Counted from the first letter of the stretch, positions 17,623-26,740 are shown. The stretch: DNA of 64,000 nt from Flavobacterium lacustre (GCF_027474525.2 NZ_CP114882.2:2852001-2916000), one strand, 5' to 3'. The notes: generated by a model from the letters alone, not told the origin. Program-made: numbers and translations.

Positions 17623-17803
17623 GGTATTAAATGTGGAATTAGAGCGATTTAACGCTGCAAATAGGAAAATTTCTAAGTGTTACTAAAAGACTTCTGTTGT
17701 CTGGATAAAATCTAAACGGACATGCAAAATGGACTACGCTTACTAAACATTCTAGAATAGATAATCGTAAATAAAATGTCTTTGGAAACTAATACTTAAT
17801 GTT

Positions 17804-18196
17804 TCAAATCCTTAAAACCCTGTTTGTAATATAAATAGGAGATGAATTGCCACAAAAAGGCAGGAAGATTTTAAAAAGGGTGTAGTAATAATTGGAAATA
17901 AATCTTTGAGAAATTGGTAAATACCAACTATCAAGTAAACTGTATTTTTCAGCAAAAAAATTATTCGAATGTCCATCTTGAATTTCATCACAACTCAAAT
18001 GTTCTTCATCTAAATCTAAATCAGCATACTCAATTACGACACTAGCATGATCTGCAATTGTAATTTTTACTTTCTGGTTTTCTGAAAGGTTAGAGATTAA
18101 TGAATCGTATATTATATTTTCAGGAGTATTTGCATGAACGGAACTCCCTCCTAAAAGATGGAAACATAAGTATACTAAAAATACAATTACTCTCAT
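17804..18196 (-). CDS. Small secreted hypothetical protein
   Basis: About 130 residues from the ATG at 18196. A hydrophobic signal (VIVFLVYLCFHLLGG) is followed by an acidic central part (DLDLDEEHLSCDEIQDGHS) and an aromatic C-terminal part (KYSLLDSWYLPISQRF, FKIFLPFCGNSSPIYITNRV). I recall similar short hypothetical proteins in Flavobacteria, but no function is known to me. The start is fixed by a perfect -7 element (18203-18210) only six bases upstream; a TTG three codons further up would lie inside the promoter. It has its own promoter ahead of the efflux operon. Confidence 0.65.
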   Translation of the reverse strand: MRVIVFLVYLCFHLLGGSSVHANTPENIIYDSLISNLSENQKVKITIADHASVVIEYADLDLDEEHLSCDEIQDGHSNNFFAEKYSLLDSWYLPISQRFISNYYYTLFKIFLPFCGNSSPIYITNRVLRI

Positions 18197-18202
18197 TGGC
18201 GC

Positions 18203-18210
18203 CAAAAGTA
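18203..18210 (-). promoter_or_regulatory. -7 promoter element of a probably leaderless transcript
   Basis: On the minus strand the site is TACTTTTG, a perfect TAnnTTTG. The ATG of the small secreted protein begins seven bases after the G, where transcription normally starts, so the mRNA should have little or no 5' leader. This also decides the start codon at 18196. Confidence 0.55.
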
Positions 18211-18422
18211 ATAAAACTATTGAAAGAAAAAAATATGAGGTTTGACAAATAAATGTTAATATATCTTTTCAAGGTAATTCACCTTCCAATTTATATTTTC
18301 AAAAAACAGGTTATGAGATAGTTAAATAAATTAAAAATTAACCACCTTCTAACAAATGTATACCAATCTCCCAATAATTAATACGTAAAGACAGGAATTA
18401 AGTTCAATTCAGATAGCAAAAA

Positions 18423-18450
18423 GACCCTCTGAATTCATTTTCAGAGGGTC
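18423..18450. terminator. Strong hairpin terminator
   Basis: GACCCTCTGA pairs with TCAGAGGGTC around a short loop, followed on the plus strand by eight T and on the minus strand by five T. It lies downstream of the small membrane-protein frame at 18512. The stretch 18206-18422 contains no gene that I can support. Confidence 0.8.
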
Positions 18451-18511
18451 TTTTTTTTGGTAAATCATATAAAGTTAAATTGAAGAATAAATTGCTAATC
18501 CTAAAAGTGAT

Positions 18512-18760
18512 CTAATCCAGATGGTAAAATTTTCGAATTAAATAACTCAAAACAACATATAATAAAACTGCAACCACCGCAAAAGAAACTATAAAACTAA
18601 TCAGATTGATTACAATATTAGGAATAAACTTCAATCTGGGATGGGTATAATAAGGCTCACGATGTAGTCTTTCGTGAATATTTTGTTTTACTATTTTGAT
18701 TTTCTTTTTGATAGCAGGGCTTTTTAAAGATGCTCGTTTTAAGTACTCTAAAGTACCTAA
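18512..18760 (-). pseudogene. Small integral membrane protein frame without a recognisable start codon
   Basis: Between an in-frame TAA at 18761-18763 and the TAG at 18512, 82 codons are open. They encode a basic N-terminal part (EYLKRASLKSPAIKKKIKIV) and a segment HERLHREPYYTHPRLKFIPN, followed by one long transmembrane helix (NLISFIVSFAVVAVLLYVVL) and the tail SYLIRKFYHLD. The composition is protein-like and a strong terminator follows. No ATG, GTG or TTG occurs before the conserved-looking part, so either an unusual start is used or the 5' end was lost or frameshifted. The frame sits behind menC, in the place where further menaquinone-cluster genes might be expected. I do not know its family. 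Confidence 0.5.
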
Positions 18761-18838
18761 TTAAATCAACATAAATCAATTAATATGTACTTTTTTTAAA
18801 ATAAAGCTTGTGTCAATTACTTGGTTTTAAAACTGATT

Positions 18839-19897
18839 TTACAAATTTTCTGCTTGAAAAAGATCGATATCAAATTCCCAATCGATATCATTTTTATACC
18901 ATAATTGCCCCTCAGCAACATCAAGCGGACAGTCAAAATTATTCGTATAAAGTGCGCCGGTTCCTAATCCTTGCGGCATAGAATTATGTTGCAAAAAAGT
19001 CCATTGTGCAATAGCATTTAATCCAATATTACTCTCTAAAGCCGAGGTAATCCACCATCCAATTCCATGCTTTTCAGCCAGCGAAATCCACTCTTGAGTA
19101 CCTCGAAATCCACCGATAAAACTGGGCTTCAAAATAATGTATTGTGGTTTAATTTTTTGAAGTAATTGTTCTTTCTCTGCCACTGTAAACACACCTATCA
19201 ACTCTTCGTCAAGCGCAATGGGGAAAGGAGTCGTTTTACACAAATCTGCCATCCTGTCAGTGTTATTTTTTTTAATAGGCTGTTCGATACTATGTAACTT
19301 AAATTCAGATAATTGATTTAATTTATCTAAAGCTGAATTTTCACTAAAAGCTCCATTCGCATCTACCCGAATTTCTACTTCTTCGGGGGTAAAATGTTGC
19401 CGAATAAAACGCAACAATTGAAGTTCTTTATCAAAATCTATAGCACCTATTTTGAGTTTAATACAACGGAAACCATCTGCTAATTTTTCTTCAATTTGCT
19501 GCTTCATAAATGACTCCTCACCCATCCAAACTAATCCGTTTATTGGAATCGATTTTGTGCCATTTGTAAAGTCCGATGGAAAGAGTAAAAAAGGAGTTTC
19601 ACTCGCTAAAGATTGAAACGCCATTTCCACTCCAAATTGTATCGAAGGAAACTCGATTAAAGCATCCCAAAGTTGGTCTTTTCCTAAATGAATATGAGCA
19701 CAAATCCATTGCAATTTCTCTTCATAATCCGGTCGGTCATCAATGCTAAGAGTTCTCAAAATACCGCACTCACCAATTCCTTTTTTACCATTTTGTTCCA
19801 AGATTATAAACCAGGTTTCTTTTTCGGTCATAATGCCGCGAGAAGTTCCTGACGGTCGTTTGAAATTAAGAATATATTTGTGATACGTTGCTTTCAA
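18839..19897 (-). CDS. menC: o-Succinylbenzoate synthase
   Basis: 352 residues, enolase-superfamily enzyme that dehydrates SHCHC to o-succinylbenzoate in menaquinone synthesis. The capping domain (residues 1-110) contains the GTSRGIMTEKETWF loop. The barrel carries the expected catalytic set: Lys in CIKLKIG (147/149), metal ligands Asp179 (RVDANGAF), Glu205 (SIEQP) and Asp230 (ALDEEL), and a later Lys in YIILKPSFIGG. It is the last clear gene of the minus-strand menaquinone cluster that starts with menB at 26008. No menD or menE lies in the window. Confidence 0.93.
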   Translation of the reverse strand: MKATYHKYILNFKRPSGTSRGIMTEKETWFIILEQNGKKGIGECGILRTLSIDDRPDYEEKLQWICAHIHLGKDQLWDALIEFPSIQFGVEMAFQSLASETPFLLFPSDFTNGTKSIPINGLVWMGEESFMKQQIEEKLADGFRCIKLKIGAIDFDKELQLLRFIRQHFTPEEVEIRVDANGAFSENSALDKLNQLSEFKLHSIEQPIKKNNTDRMADLCKTTPFPIALDEELIGVFTVAEKEQLLQKIKPQYIILKPSFIGGFRGTQEWISLAEKHGIGWWITSALESNIGLNAIAQWTFLQHNSMPQGLGTGALYTNNFDCPLDVAEGQLWYKNDIDWEFDIDLFQAENL

Positions 19898-19961
19898 GAA
19901 ATTATGAGTTATGAGTTAATTTAAAAACGGGCAAACAATTCAATCTGTTTTAAAAAGGCAA

Positions 19962-21170
19962 CTATTTTGTTATCATTTTTAAAACTCTTTCAAAATTTTC
20001 ATTTTGTATACCAGCTTGCTTAAAGGTTTCGAAATCTATATTTATTTTTTGAGTCCAACTCAAGCTGTCAGTAACATTTTGAGATTGGTATTCTTTATAA
20101 ATGGCCTTAGCTGATTTGAAATTATCATTCAATAAATAAGCATGCGCTAAATTTAGTTGTATCAATAATTCTGAATCATCCAATTTTTCGCCTTCTTGAA
20201 GGAATTTAACAGCTTTTCCGTATTGTTTTGTCAACAAATAACTAGTTCCAATGGCGTTATAATCTAAAGCATTTGCTTTGCCGTCATTAATAATTATCGC
20301 CCATTTAGTAATTGCTTCACCATGCTTTCCTTGTTTAGCCAAAACCGAGGCTTGTTTGCGCAAATCCGAATAAGTGGCGTTAGAAAGTCCTGTTTCGCCA
20401 AAACAACTATTACCAAAATCCTTGAAAGCTTTAGAACGTTCTATAGCCAATAATTTTTGAAACTCCTGAAATGTGTATTTGTTTTGAATTTTATCAAGAA
20501 TACAAACGCAAAAATCATCTGAATTGGTCATTTTTTGTGCCAAATTTGAAGTCTTACATTGTTCAATTATGGATTTTCTGTTTTCAACAGTCCAGCCTTT
20601 ACTGAGTTTATTATCGACCCAAGGAACAATTTCTAAAATGATTTTCTGCTTCATAATCCAATTCTTGCTTTCAAAACCAAACCAAATAGCGTTTGAATTT
20701 ACTTTTAAACAAGTTGATTTATCTACAGAAAGACGTTTGGCATCTTTACTGACCGGCGTATCTTGAACTAAACAAGCTTCATTGGTCTTTCCTGTTTTCT
20801 TATAATCCGAAGCCAGTGTTCCGTTTGAAAAAATAGCATATTTACAAGTATCATCTCCCGAAATTTTTGACAGAATAAAAACGGCTCCAGCAGAACCTTG
20901 ACTAATTCCTGTTGGATCTGGAATGGCTTTTAAAACCGAAACTAAACTGCCGGCCATTTGCTGATTTTCGTCTAAAAGTGTGATTCTGTATACAATTTCA
21001 GTGGTTCCTGTAGGCAAATCATCTGATTTTATAACGATTCGGTCTCTGGCTGAAACAACAATCTCTTTGGTAGTGGCGCGTTCTTTGTCCCAATACCCGT
21101 CTTTTTGTGAGAAAACAATGGTTGAAGTCAACAACAATAAAAATAGAATAACGAAATGCTTTTGTGGCAT
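19962..21170 (-). CDS. Secreted tetratricopeptide-repeat protein
   Basis: About 402 residues from the ATG at 21170, which starts the signal peptide FVILFLLLLTSTIVFSQ; the longer frame to 21269 would place 33 odd residues before it and runs across a terminator hairpin. The middle part is beta-rich with several cysteines (DDTCKYAIFSNG, NEACLVQDTP, DDFCVCILDKI). The C-terminal third has TPR motifs (ASVLAKQGKHGEAITKW, YLLTKQYGKAVKFLQEGEKL, LAHAYLLNDNFKSAKAIY). It is exported, probably to the periplasm or surface. Its position inside the menaquinone cluster does not by itself indicate a role there. Confidence 0.75.
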   Translation of the reverse strand: MPQKHFVILFLLLLTSTIVFSQKDGYWDKERATTKEIVVSARDRIVIKSDDLPTGTTEIVYRITLLDENQQMAGSLVSVLKAIPDPTGISQGSAGAVFILSKISGDDTCKYAIFSNGTLASDYKKTGKTNEACLVQDTPVSKDAKRLSVDKSTCLKVNSNAIWFGFESKNWIMKQKIILEIVPWVDNKLSKGWTVENRKSIIEQCKTSNLAQKMTNSDDFCVCILDKIQNKYTFQEFQKLLAIERSKAFKDFGNSCFGETGLSNATYSDLRKQASVLAKQGKHGEAITKWAIIINDGKANALDYNAIGTSYLLTKQYGKAVKFLQEGEKLDDSELLIQLNLAHAYLLNDNFKSAKAIYKEYQSQNVTDSLSWTQKINIDFETFKQAGIQNENFERVLKMITK

Positions 21171-21247
21171 GATTGAAAAACGTTTATTAAAATGAACCAA
21201 AAAGGTAATTGGGTATTTATAGCCTAGCCCAGATAGTAGTGAAAATC

Positions 21248-21274
21248 CTTTATTGCCGGCGTTCGGCAATAAAG
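21248..21274 (-). terminator. Hairpin between the hydrolase and the TPR-protein gene
   Basis: CTTTATTGCCG and CGGCAATAAAG are a perfect 11-bp inverted repeat around five bases, 48 bp past the stop of the hydrolase gene. The downstream tract on the minus strand is only moderately T-rich (GATTTTC), so termination may be partial. Confidence 0.6.
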
Positions 21275-21321
21275 ATTGTAACGAATAGCTGGATTAAGCT
21301 CCTAATTTTAGACGATAAAAT

Positions 21322-21999
21322 TTATAATTCTATGGAATCTCCGATTTCGAGCAGCATTAAATCTTTCCCTTTGTCGAAAAATTTCTTGATGGCTTCCTCG
21401 TGATTGATTTTGATGTAACCAAAGGTATCGTAATGAATTCCGAGAATTTTATCGCATTCCACAAAGTCCGAAGCGATAATGGCGTCATCGATATCCATGG
21501 TGAAATTATCACCGATTGGGAAAATTGCTAAATCTAATTTGGTGCGCATCGGGATGAGTTTCATGTCCATCGTAAGCGCTGTATCTCCAGCAATATAGAT
21601 GTTTTTGTGCTCGCCTTCGATGACAAAACCACCAGGATTTCCTCCATAATTTCCATCGGGAAAAGAACTGGAATGAATGGCGCTGACGTATTTTACTTTT
21701 CCAAAGTCAAAATTCCAACTTCCACCGTGATTCATTGGATGGGTTTGAAAACCTTTTTTGGCATAATAACCGGCAATCTCAGCATTTGAAACGATTACTG
21801 CATTGGTTCTTTTGGCAATGGCTTCAACATCTAAAATATGATCGCCGTGTGCGTGTGTCAGGAGAATAAAATCAGCTTTCAACGCATTAATTCCAATGTG
21901 ATTGGCTTGTGGATTTGCCGAAATATAAGGATCAACCAAAATGTGCTTTCCACTTACTTCGATACCCAAAGAGGCGTGACCGTAAAATGTTATTTTCAT
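21322..21999 (-). CDS. Metallo-beta-lactamase-fold metal-dependent hydrolase (UPF0173/UlaG-like)
   Basis: 225 residues, cytoplasmic. Zinc-ligand motifs are THAHGDHI (residues about 49-56), a central MNHGGSW, IAGDTALT with the bridging Asp (about 136-143), and LGIHYDTFGYI near the C-terminus. The N-terminal ITFYGHASLGIEVSGKHILV is typical of the UPF0173 family. The substrate is not known for this branch. It lies between menA and menC on the same strand, a neighbourhood I recognise from Flavobacterium menaquinone clusters, so a link with quinone metabolism is possible but unproven. Confidence 0.88.
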   Translation of the reverse strand: MKITFYGHASLGIEVSGKHILVDPYISANPQANHIGINALKADFILLTHAHGDHILDVEAIAKRTNAVIVSNAEIAGYYAKKGFQTHPMNHGGSWNFDFGKVKYVSAIHSSSFPDGNYGGNPGGFVIEGEHKNIYIAGDTALTMDMKLIPMRTKLDLAIFPIGDNFTMDIDDAIIASDFVECDKILGIHYDTFGYIKINHEEAIKKFFDKGKDLMLLEIGDSIEL

Positions 22000-22066
22000 T
22001 GTTTTTATTTAAAAAATGGAACAAATTAATTTTGAATCTTCAATTATTTTTTTGGATTGAATTGTA

Positions 22067-23017
22067 CTAATATCGATTAACAATCAAATCCGAAAAAAAG
22101 AAAATCATACACAAAGCCAATAGCACAGAAAGCGCAAAAGTACTTAAAGCTACTTTTTTTAATTCTGGATCTAATGCTCTAGGGTCTTGGTTCTTATAAA
22201 CGTTTACCAAATGTTTAGTTAAAGGAATATAAGCAACTAAAAACAAGTACTGATCAAAATGAAAATCACTTAGAAGAGCAAAAACCAGAATCAAAACCAT
22301 TGCTGCAACAATCAGAAAGTAATGATATATTTTAGCATTTGCCGCTCCCATTTTTACTACAAGCGTATTTTTTCCCGACTTTCTATCGGATGCTTCATCT
22401 CGCATATTGTTCAGGTTTAAAACGGCAACACTCAAAAATCCGATGGCGGTCGCCGGTAAAATTAACACTAAATCCAGTTGTTTAGAATATAAAAAATTGA
22501 CTCCTAAAGTGCTTACTAAACCAAAAAATACGAATACAAATACATCGCCAAAACCGCGATATCCATATGCTGAATTTCCAACAGTGTATCGAATTGCAGA
22601 GGCGATAGCCAAAATTCCCAATACCAAATAAAATAAAGAATACCCCAAATTCGTATCTCTAAAGGCATAATAAATTAATATAATCGCCGAAATCAGCGTT
22701 AGCACCGATGTGAGAATTATAGCGCGCTTCATAGATTCCGGTGAAATAACACCACTCTGAATAGCACGTTTTGGACCAACTCTGTCTTGGTTATCGGTTC
22801 CTTTAATTCCGTCACCATAATCATTGGCAAAATTGGACAGAATTTGCAAACCAAGTGTCGTTAATATAGCAAACCCAAAAAGTCTCCAATTGAAAACTTC
22901 AGTTGGTGTGAGCACATTATCTGTTGGGTGTGCCAATGCATACATACTTCCCACTATAATTCCGGAAACGGATAAGGGCAATGTTCTTAATCGTGCGGCT
23001 TCAATCCAATGTTTCAT
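22067..23017 (-). CDS. menA: 1,4-Dihydroxy-2-naphthoate polyprenyltransferase
   Basis: 316 residues, UbiA-superfamily membrane enzyme that attaches the prenyl tail to DHNA. The first Asp-rich motif is NFANDYGDGIKGTD (residues 62-75) and the second is NNMRDEASDRKSGKNTL (about 205-222), the two Mg-prenyl diphosphate binding sites. Eight to nine hydrophobic helices are visible. The N-terminus HWIEAARLRTLPLSVSGII is characteristic of MenA. It follows the two PH-domain genes and precedes the hydrolase gene. Confidence 0.94.
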   Translation of the reverse strand: MKHWIEAARLRTLPLSVSGIIVGSMYALAHPTDNVLTPTEVFNWRLFGFAILTTLGLQILSNFANDYGDGIKGTDNQDRVGPKRAIQSGVISPESMKRAIILTSVLTLISAIILIYYAFRDTNLGYSLFYLVLGILAIASAIRYTVGNSAYGYRGFGDVFVFVFFGLVSTLGVNFLYSKQLDLVLILPATAIGFLSVAVLNLNNMRDEASDRKSGKNTLVVKMGAANAKIYHYFLIVAAMVLILVFALLSDFHFDQYLFLVAYIPLTKHLVNVYKNQDPRALDPELKKVALSTFALSVLLALCMIFFFSDLIVNRY

Positions 23018-23056
23018 TTTCTTTTTTATTAAATTGTTTATTCGTTTTAAACAGCA

Positions 23057-24568
23057 TCACATCCAGTTGCTGTCTGACGTTTCTATTTCGTATAACCAAA
23101 GGTTTACGTGTTGTTTTATTTTTGTAAAATCACCCAACTGAAAAGCAACATTACCTCCGGCGGTATGCAAAATTACCGAACCAATATTTAGGCTTTTATG
23201 CCAAAACAATTGCGTGGTGGTAATTGCTTGAATCTTGCATGGTTCTATAATTTCATTACTGATGTCCCAAGCACCACTTTGCTTGATTATAAAATCATTC
23301 GTTATGAAAAGCCTATTGTTTTTAAATTTAAAAAACTGAATCAAACCAACAAAACCAACATAAGCCGGAACCCAATAATCAACAGAGGGAAAATGAGCAA
23401 TGATAAAACTCCTTACCAAATAAAACACAAACAAAGGTAATCCTATTGTGATAAAAATCGAAAAAATAAGTTTGCGAAAATTGGATTGTAATTGCACTCC
23501 TTTTTCGGGAATTTTATGAAACAACAACTTCAATATCGCATGCTGTTCTGCGACGTTGCAACCCGGAATTTCAATAGCGGATTTACGTTCTTCTTCTTCG
23601 CCGCTGGTAGCTTGTTTGATTTTTATTTCTAGAATATTCATTTTCTTCTGAAAATAATTACTCGTAACTGTAGTAATTTGGACCTTTTCGGGTTTAATGA
23701 TTGTGCTTTTGGTATTCAACAAGCCAAACGAAAGTAGTAATGATCCTTTTTGTCTTGTAATTTTATAATCGAAATAGCGAAACACAATTCGGACCACATT
23801 AACAATCAAAACAATTCCAAACAAAAATACGATTGAAATTAAAACCGTTTGCAATACCAGATTAGCATCAATATATGCCCCTACTTTTTCATTATCGATA
23901 ACCTTATTATCACCAAAATGATTCAGATTTTCATAAATTGTAGTAAAAAACACCAGCAGTAAAGCAATACTTTTTTCATAATTTGAAGTTATTCCCACTT
24001 TCAACAAACTCAGAAAACTTATTTTTATAAAAGGATGTTCTTCAATAGTAATTTTTTCCTCAGGTATTATATCCTGGATAGCATCGATAGGAAAAATTGC
24101 TTTTACCTCATTGTCTAATAAACGAGATTTTAATGCTAAAGCCAATTCGTGAGAAATTGCTTTTATAGAACCTTCCTTTTTATTCGTTCCGGCGGTATCA
24201 ACAGCTAATTCATAAACGCCTATTATTTTTTGAATAAAAGACTGATTGATGTTTACTTGTTGAATTTTATTAAGCTGAATAGCCGTTTTGGTTTTGTTAA
24301 AAACACCTTCGGTAATGACAAATTCCTCGTTTTCGGCATCCAAAAAGAAAGTGAAATTTAAGTATTTCAAATACGAGACAACACCAATTAATCCAAACAG
24401 TCCGAAAACGCCCAGAAATAAATACCATTTATTAACCTCGTCAAACTTGAAAATCCAAATTACCAAGATGGGCCAAAACGCTCTTGCATATTGCTGAAGC
24501 GCATAAAAAAACATAACCCAAATCCCAACTATGGATTGCCGTTGAGGCTGACTAAAATCGGCTTTCAT
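23057..24568 (-). CDS. Membrane protein with bacterial PH (YdbT-like, DUF304) domains
   Basis: 503 residues. Pairs of membrane helices alternate with bPH2 domains: EFVITEGVFNKTKTAIQLNK then IQQVNINQSF (about 90-130), a central GSLLLSFGLLNTKSTIIKPE then KVQITTV (about 280-320), and a C-terminal DFIIKQSGAWDISNEIIEPC then KIQAITTTQLFWHK (about 430-475). The layout matches YdbT of Bacillus subtilis, which acts with YdbS. The one-base overlap of stop and start with the YdbS-like gene shows tight coupling. A role in the cell envelope is likely; no mechanism is visible. Confidence 0.85.
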   Translation of the reverse strand: MKADFSQPQRQSIVGIWVMFFYALQQYARAFWPILVIWIFKFDEVNKWYLFLGVFGLFGLIGVVSYLKYLNFTFFLDAENEEFVITEGVFNKTKTAIQLNKIQQVNINQSFIQKIIGVYELAVDTAGTNKKEGSIKAISHELALALKSRLLDNEVKAIFPIDAIQDIIPEEKITIEEHPFIKISFLSLLKVGITSNYEKSIALLLVFFTTIYENLNHFGDNKVIDNEKVGAYIDANLVLQTVLISIVFLFGIVLIVNVVRIVFRYFDYKITRQKGSLLLSFGLLNTKSTIIKPEKVQITTVTSNYFQKKMNILEIKIKQATSGEEEERKSAIEIPGCNVAEQHAILKLLFHKIPEKGVQLQSNFRKLIFSIFITIGLPLFVFYLVRSFIIAHFPSVDYWVPAYVGFVGLIQFFKFKNNRLFITNDFIIKQSGAWDISNEIIEPCKIQAITTTQLFWHKSLNIGSVILHTAGGNVAFQLGDFTKIKQHVNLWLYEIETSDSNWM

Positions 24569-25089
24569 TAGAGTTGTTTTTGAATTTTCCCCATTACTAA
24601 TTGTTTGATGTTTTCGGCTTGCTCTTTTTCAATTCCGGGAATCTCCATGTCGCTGGAGCTTCCTCCTGCCGTAAAGATTTGAATTTTTGCCAAGCCAAAA
24701 TAACGAGAAACCATTCCTTCATGTAAAGCGACATGTTGTATTCTGTTATAAGGAATTATAGTTGTATTCAAAGCAATAACTCCGTGCCTGAAAAGCACAT
24801 CGTGTTCTCTAAAAGCAAATTCTTTTTTCCTGAATCCAAGGATAGAAAACCCAATTATCAAAGCAAAAAGTATTGGCTCCACTACTCCTAAAATAAACCA
24901 AATCCTCCCTGAAAACACTTCTGGTTTCAAAACCGAAAAAAGTATCGGAGCCAGAATAAGAAGTCCGATAATCAATACCAAATTGATTATAACTACCTTA
25001 AAATATTTTGAATCTAATTTTGAAAACAGCACTTCTTCGAATTTAGGAAGCTGTGTTGTGTCTATAGTTTCATTCGTAAAATTCTCCAT
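24568..25089 (-). CDS. Membrane protein with one bacterial PH (YdbS-like) domain
   Basis: 173 residues. Two transmembrane helices (residues about 33-55 and 62-85) are followed by a bPH2 domain: REHDVLFRHGVIALNTTIIP, YNRIQHVALHEGMVSRYFGL and AKIQIFTAGGSSSDMEIPG. This is the small partner of the downstream YdbT-like protein and overlaps it by one base. The pair lies between menB and menA. Confidence 0.85.
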   Translation of the reverse strand: MENFTNETIDTTQLPKFEEVLFSKLDSKYFKVVIINLVLIIGLLILAPILFSVLKPEVFSGRIWFILGVVEPILFALIIGFSILGFRKKEFAFREHDVLFRHGVIALNTTIIPYNRIQHVALHEGMVSRYFGLAKIQIFTAGGSSSDMEIPGIEKEQAENIKQLVMGKIQKQL

Positions 25090-25177
25090 TTATAAATTTT
25101 AGTTTTAACCATAAAATACATTCGATTTGATTCAATTCTTTAGAACATAAACACAAGAACTGTTCTTTGAAATTAAA

Positions 25178-26008
25178 TTATGGCAACCATTTTTTCTCAA
25201 AATTCGGTTTTCTTTTCTCTAAAAAAGCATTTCTACCTTCTTTGGCTTCTTCGGTCATGTATGCTAAGCGAGTTGCTTCTCCGGCAAAAACCTGCTGTCC
25301 TACCATTCCGTCATCGGTAAGATTCATGGCGAATTTCAACATCTTAATAGAAGTTGGTGATTTTGCCAAAATTTCTTGTGCCCATTCATAAGCCGTATCT
25401 TCTAATTCTGCATGCGGAATAACTGCATTTACCATTCCCATATCCATAGCATCTTGAGCAGAATAATTACGCCCTAAAAAGAAAATTTCACGGGCTTTTT
25501 TCTGTCCTACCATTTTAGCTAAATACGCCGAACCATAACCGCCATCAAAACTGGTCACATCAGCATCTGTTTGTTTAAAAATAGCGTGTTCCTTACTGGC
25601 CAATGTCAAATCGCAAACCACATGCAAACTGTGTCCGCCACCTACAGCCCAACCAGGAACTACAGCAATAACAACTTTTGGCATAAATCGAATAAGTCGT
25701 TGTACCTCTAATATATTCAAACGGTGTTGTCCGTCGTCCCCAACATATCCTTGATGTCCGCGGGCGTTTTGATCGCCACCACTGCAAAAGGAATACACTC
25801 CATCTTTAGAGGAAGGACCTTCTGCCGAAAGTAAAACTACACCTATAGACGTATCTTCCTGCGCATCGTAAAATGCCTGATACAATTCAGAAGTAGTTTT
25901 TGGACGAAAAGCATTACGCACATCAGGTCTGTTGAATGCGATTCTGGCTACACCATTGCATTTTTTATACGTTATATCCTCAAATTCTTTGACAGTTATC
26001 CAATCCAT
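25178..26008 (-). CDS. menB: 1,4-Dihydroxy-2-naphthoyl-CoA synthase
   Basis: 276 residues, crotonase-fold enzyme that cyclises o-succinylbenzoyl-CoA. Signature stretches are VARIAFNRPDVRNAFRPKT, the oxyanion-hole region GVYSFCSGGDQNARGHQGYV, VIAVVPGWAVGGGHSLHVVC, and VTSFDGGYGSAYLAKMVG with the catalytic Asp/Gly region, ending with the family tail FLEKRKPNFEKKWLP. It heads the minus-strand group menB, PH-domain pair, menA, hydrolase, TPR protein, menC. Confidence 0.95.
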   Translation of the reverse strand: MDWITVKEFEDITYKKCNGVARIAFNRPDVRNAFRPKTTSELYQAFYDAQEDTSIGVVLLSAEGPSSKDGVYSFCSGGDQNARGHQGYVGDDGQHRLNILEVQRLIRFMPKVVIAVVPGWAVGGGHSLHVVCDLTLASKEHAIFKQTDADVTSFDGGYGSAYLAKMVGQKKAREIFFLGRNYSAQDAMDMGMVNAVIPHAELEDTAYEWAQEILAKSPTSIKMLKFAMNLTDDGMVGQQVFAGEATRLAYMTEEAKEGRNAFLEKRKPNFEKKWLP

Positions 26009-26607
26009 TATAATCGATTTTAAATTATTTAGCGTAAAAATAAATCATTTTTTACATTTTATCTATTCTATTTAAGAGAAGCTTAAGGTAATACTCCTCT
26101 TATTAAAGCCTAAAATATGTTAAAAAAACAAAAAAAATCAGGAAATTAATCAGAGACAATTGAATTAATTATTATCTTTAATCATGTTAATCAATAGAAT
26201 ATGACCTAAATTCAATTTGATTTACATTGGAGATTTTTCACTGATTTATTAACCTTAAAAAAAACATTTTTGATTCTATTTAAAAATTTTGTCGCTCCTT
26301 TTTCTACGGTAATAATAACTTATAAAAATATTTCAAATACCTCGACAAACGAGATAATGTTAAAATCATTTGCCCCAATAGCAAAAAAAATAAAGTAACA
26401 CCACCTACGGTTAAAAAATAAAATTCATTTTCTCGCTCAACTCCAAAGTTGCGCACAAAATAATTATTTTAGAGAAATGATTTTTTCAAAAGATACACAA
26501 AAACCTAAGGCTTTAATGTGAAATTGATTCGTAGCTACAAGTAAATGTTTGGACATTTAATGACAAACCGTTTATTAAAGTAATTTGCGCTTAAGTCAAT
26601 ACATTAA
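26009..26607. other. Gene-free AT-rich stretch
   Basis: Nothing coding is visible on either strand: all frames are short and of low complexity. The part next to 26008 should hold the menB promoter, but I cannot point to a convincing -7 element. Confidence 0.5.
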
Positions 26608-26655
26608 AATAGTATAGAGCATACTATTAGCTATAAAAGCGAATAAATAACTTTG
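26608..26655 (+). promoter_or_regulatory. Orphan promoter with inverted repeat, pointing at a short untranslated stretch
   Basis: TAACTTTG at 26648-26655 is a perfect TAnnTTTG. AATAGTAT and ATACTATT (26608-26615 and 26621-26628) form an inverted repeat near the expected -33 position. No gene follows on this strand, only the hairpin terminator at 26704-26732. Confidence 0.4.
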
Positions 26656-26660
26656 ATTTG

Positions 26661-26740
26661 ATTTTATTGTTTTTTTAGCATTGCTGAAACAGCAGTAAAA
26701 AGAGAAAGACTAATCGTTATGATTAGTCTTTCTTTTTTTT
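26661..26740 (+). ncRNA. Candidate small RNA (about 80 nt)
   Basis: The stretch lies between an orphan -7 element (26648-26655) and a strong intrinsic terminator with eight T. Inside it is a small hairpin TGCTG-AAA-CAGCA (26682-26694). It encodes nothing. The 3' end overlaps the cvfB terminator region in antisense. The same hairpin could simply be the cvfB terminator, so this is a proposal rather than an identification. Confidence 0.35.
26704..26740. terminator. Bidirectional intrinsic terminator after cvfB
   Basis: GAAAGACTAATC pairs perfectly with GATTAGTCTTTC around GTTAT. Eight T follow on the plus strand, and a CTCTTTTT tract follows on the minus strand. It lies seven bases past the cvfB stop codon. 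Confidence 0.85.

Noticed and set aside
21171..21269. 33-residue N-terminal extension of the TPR protein
   Set aside because: It runs across a perfect terminator hairpin, and a normal signal peptide begins at the ATG at 21170.
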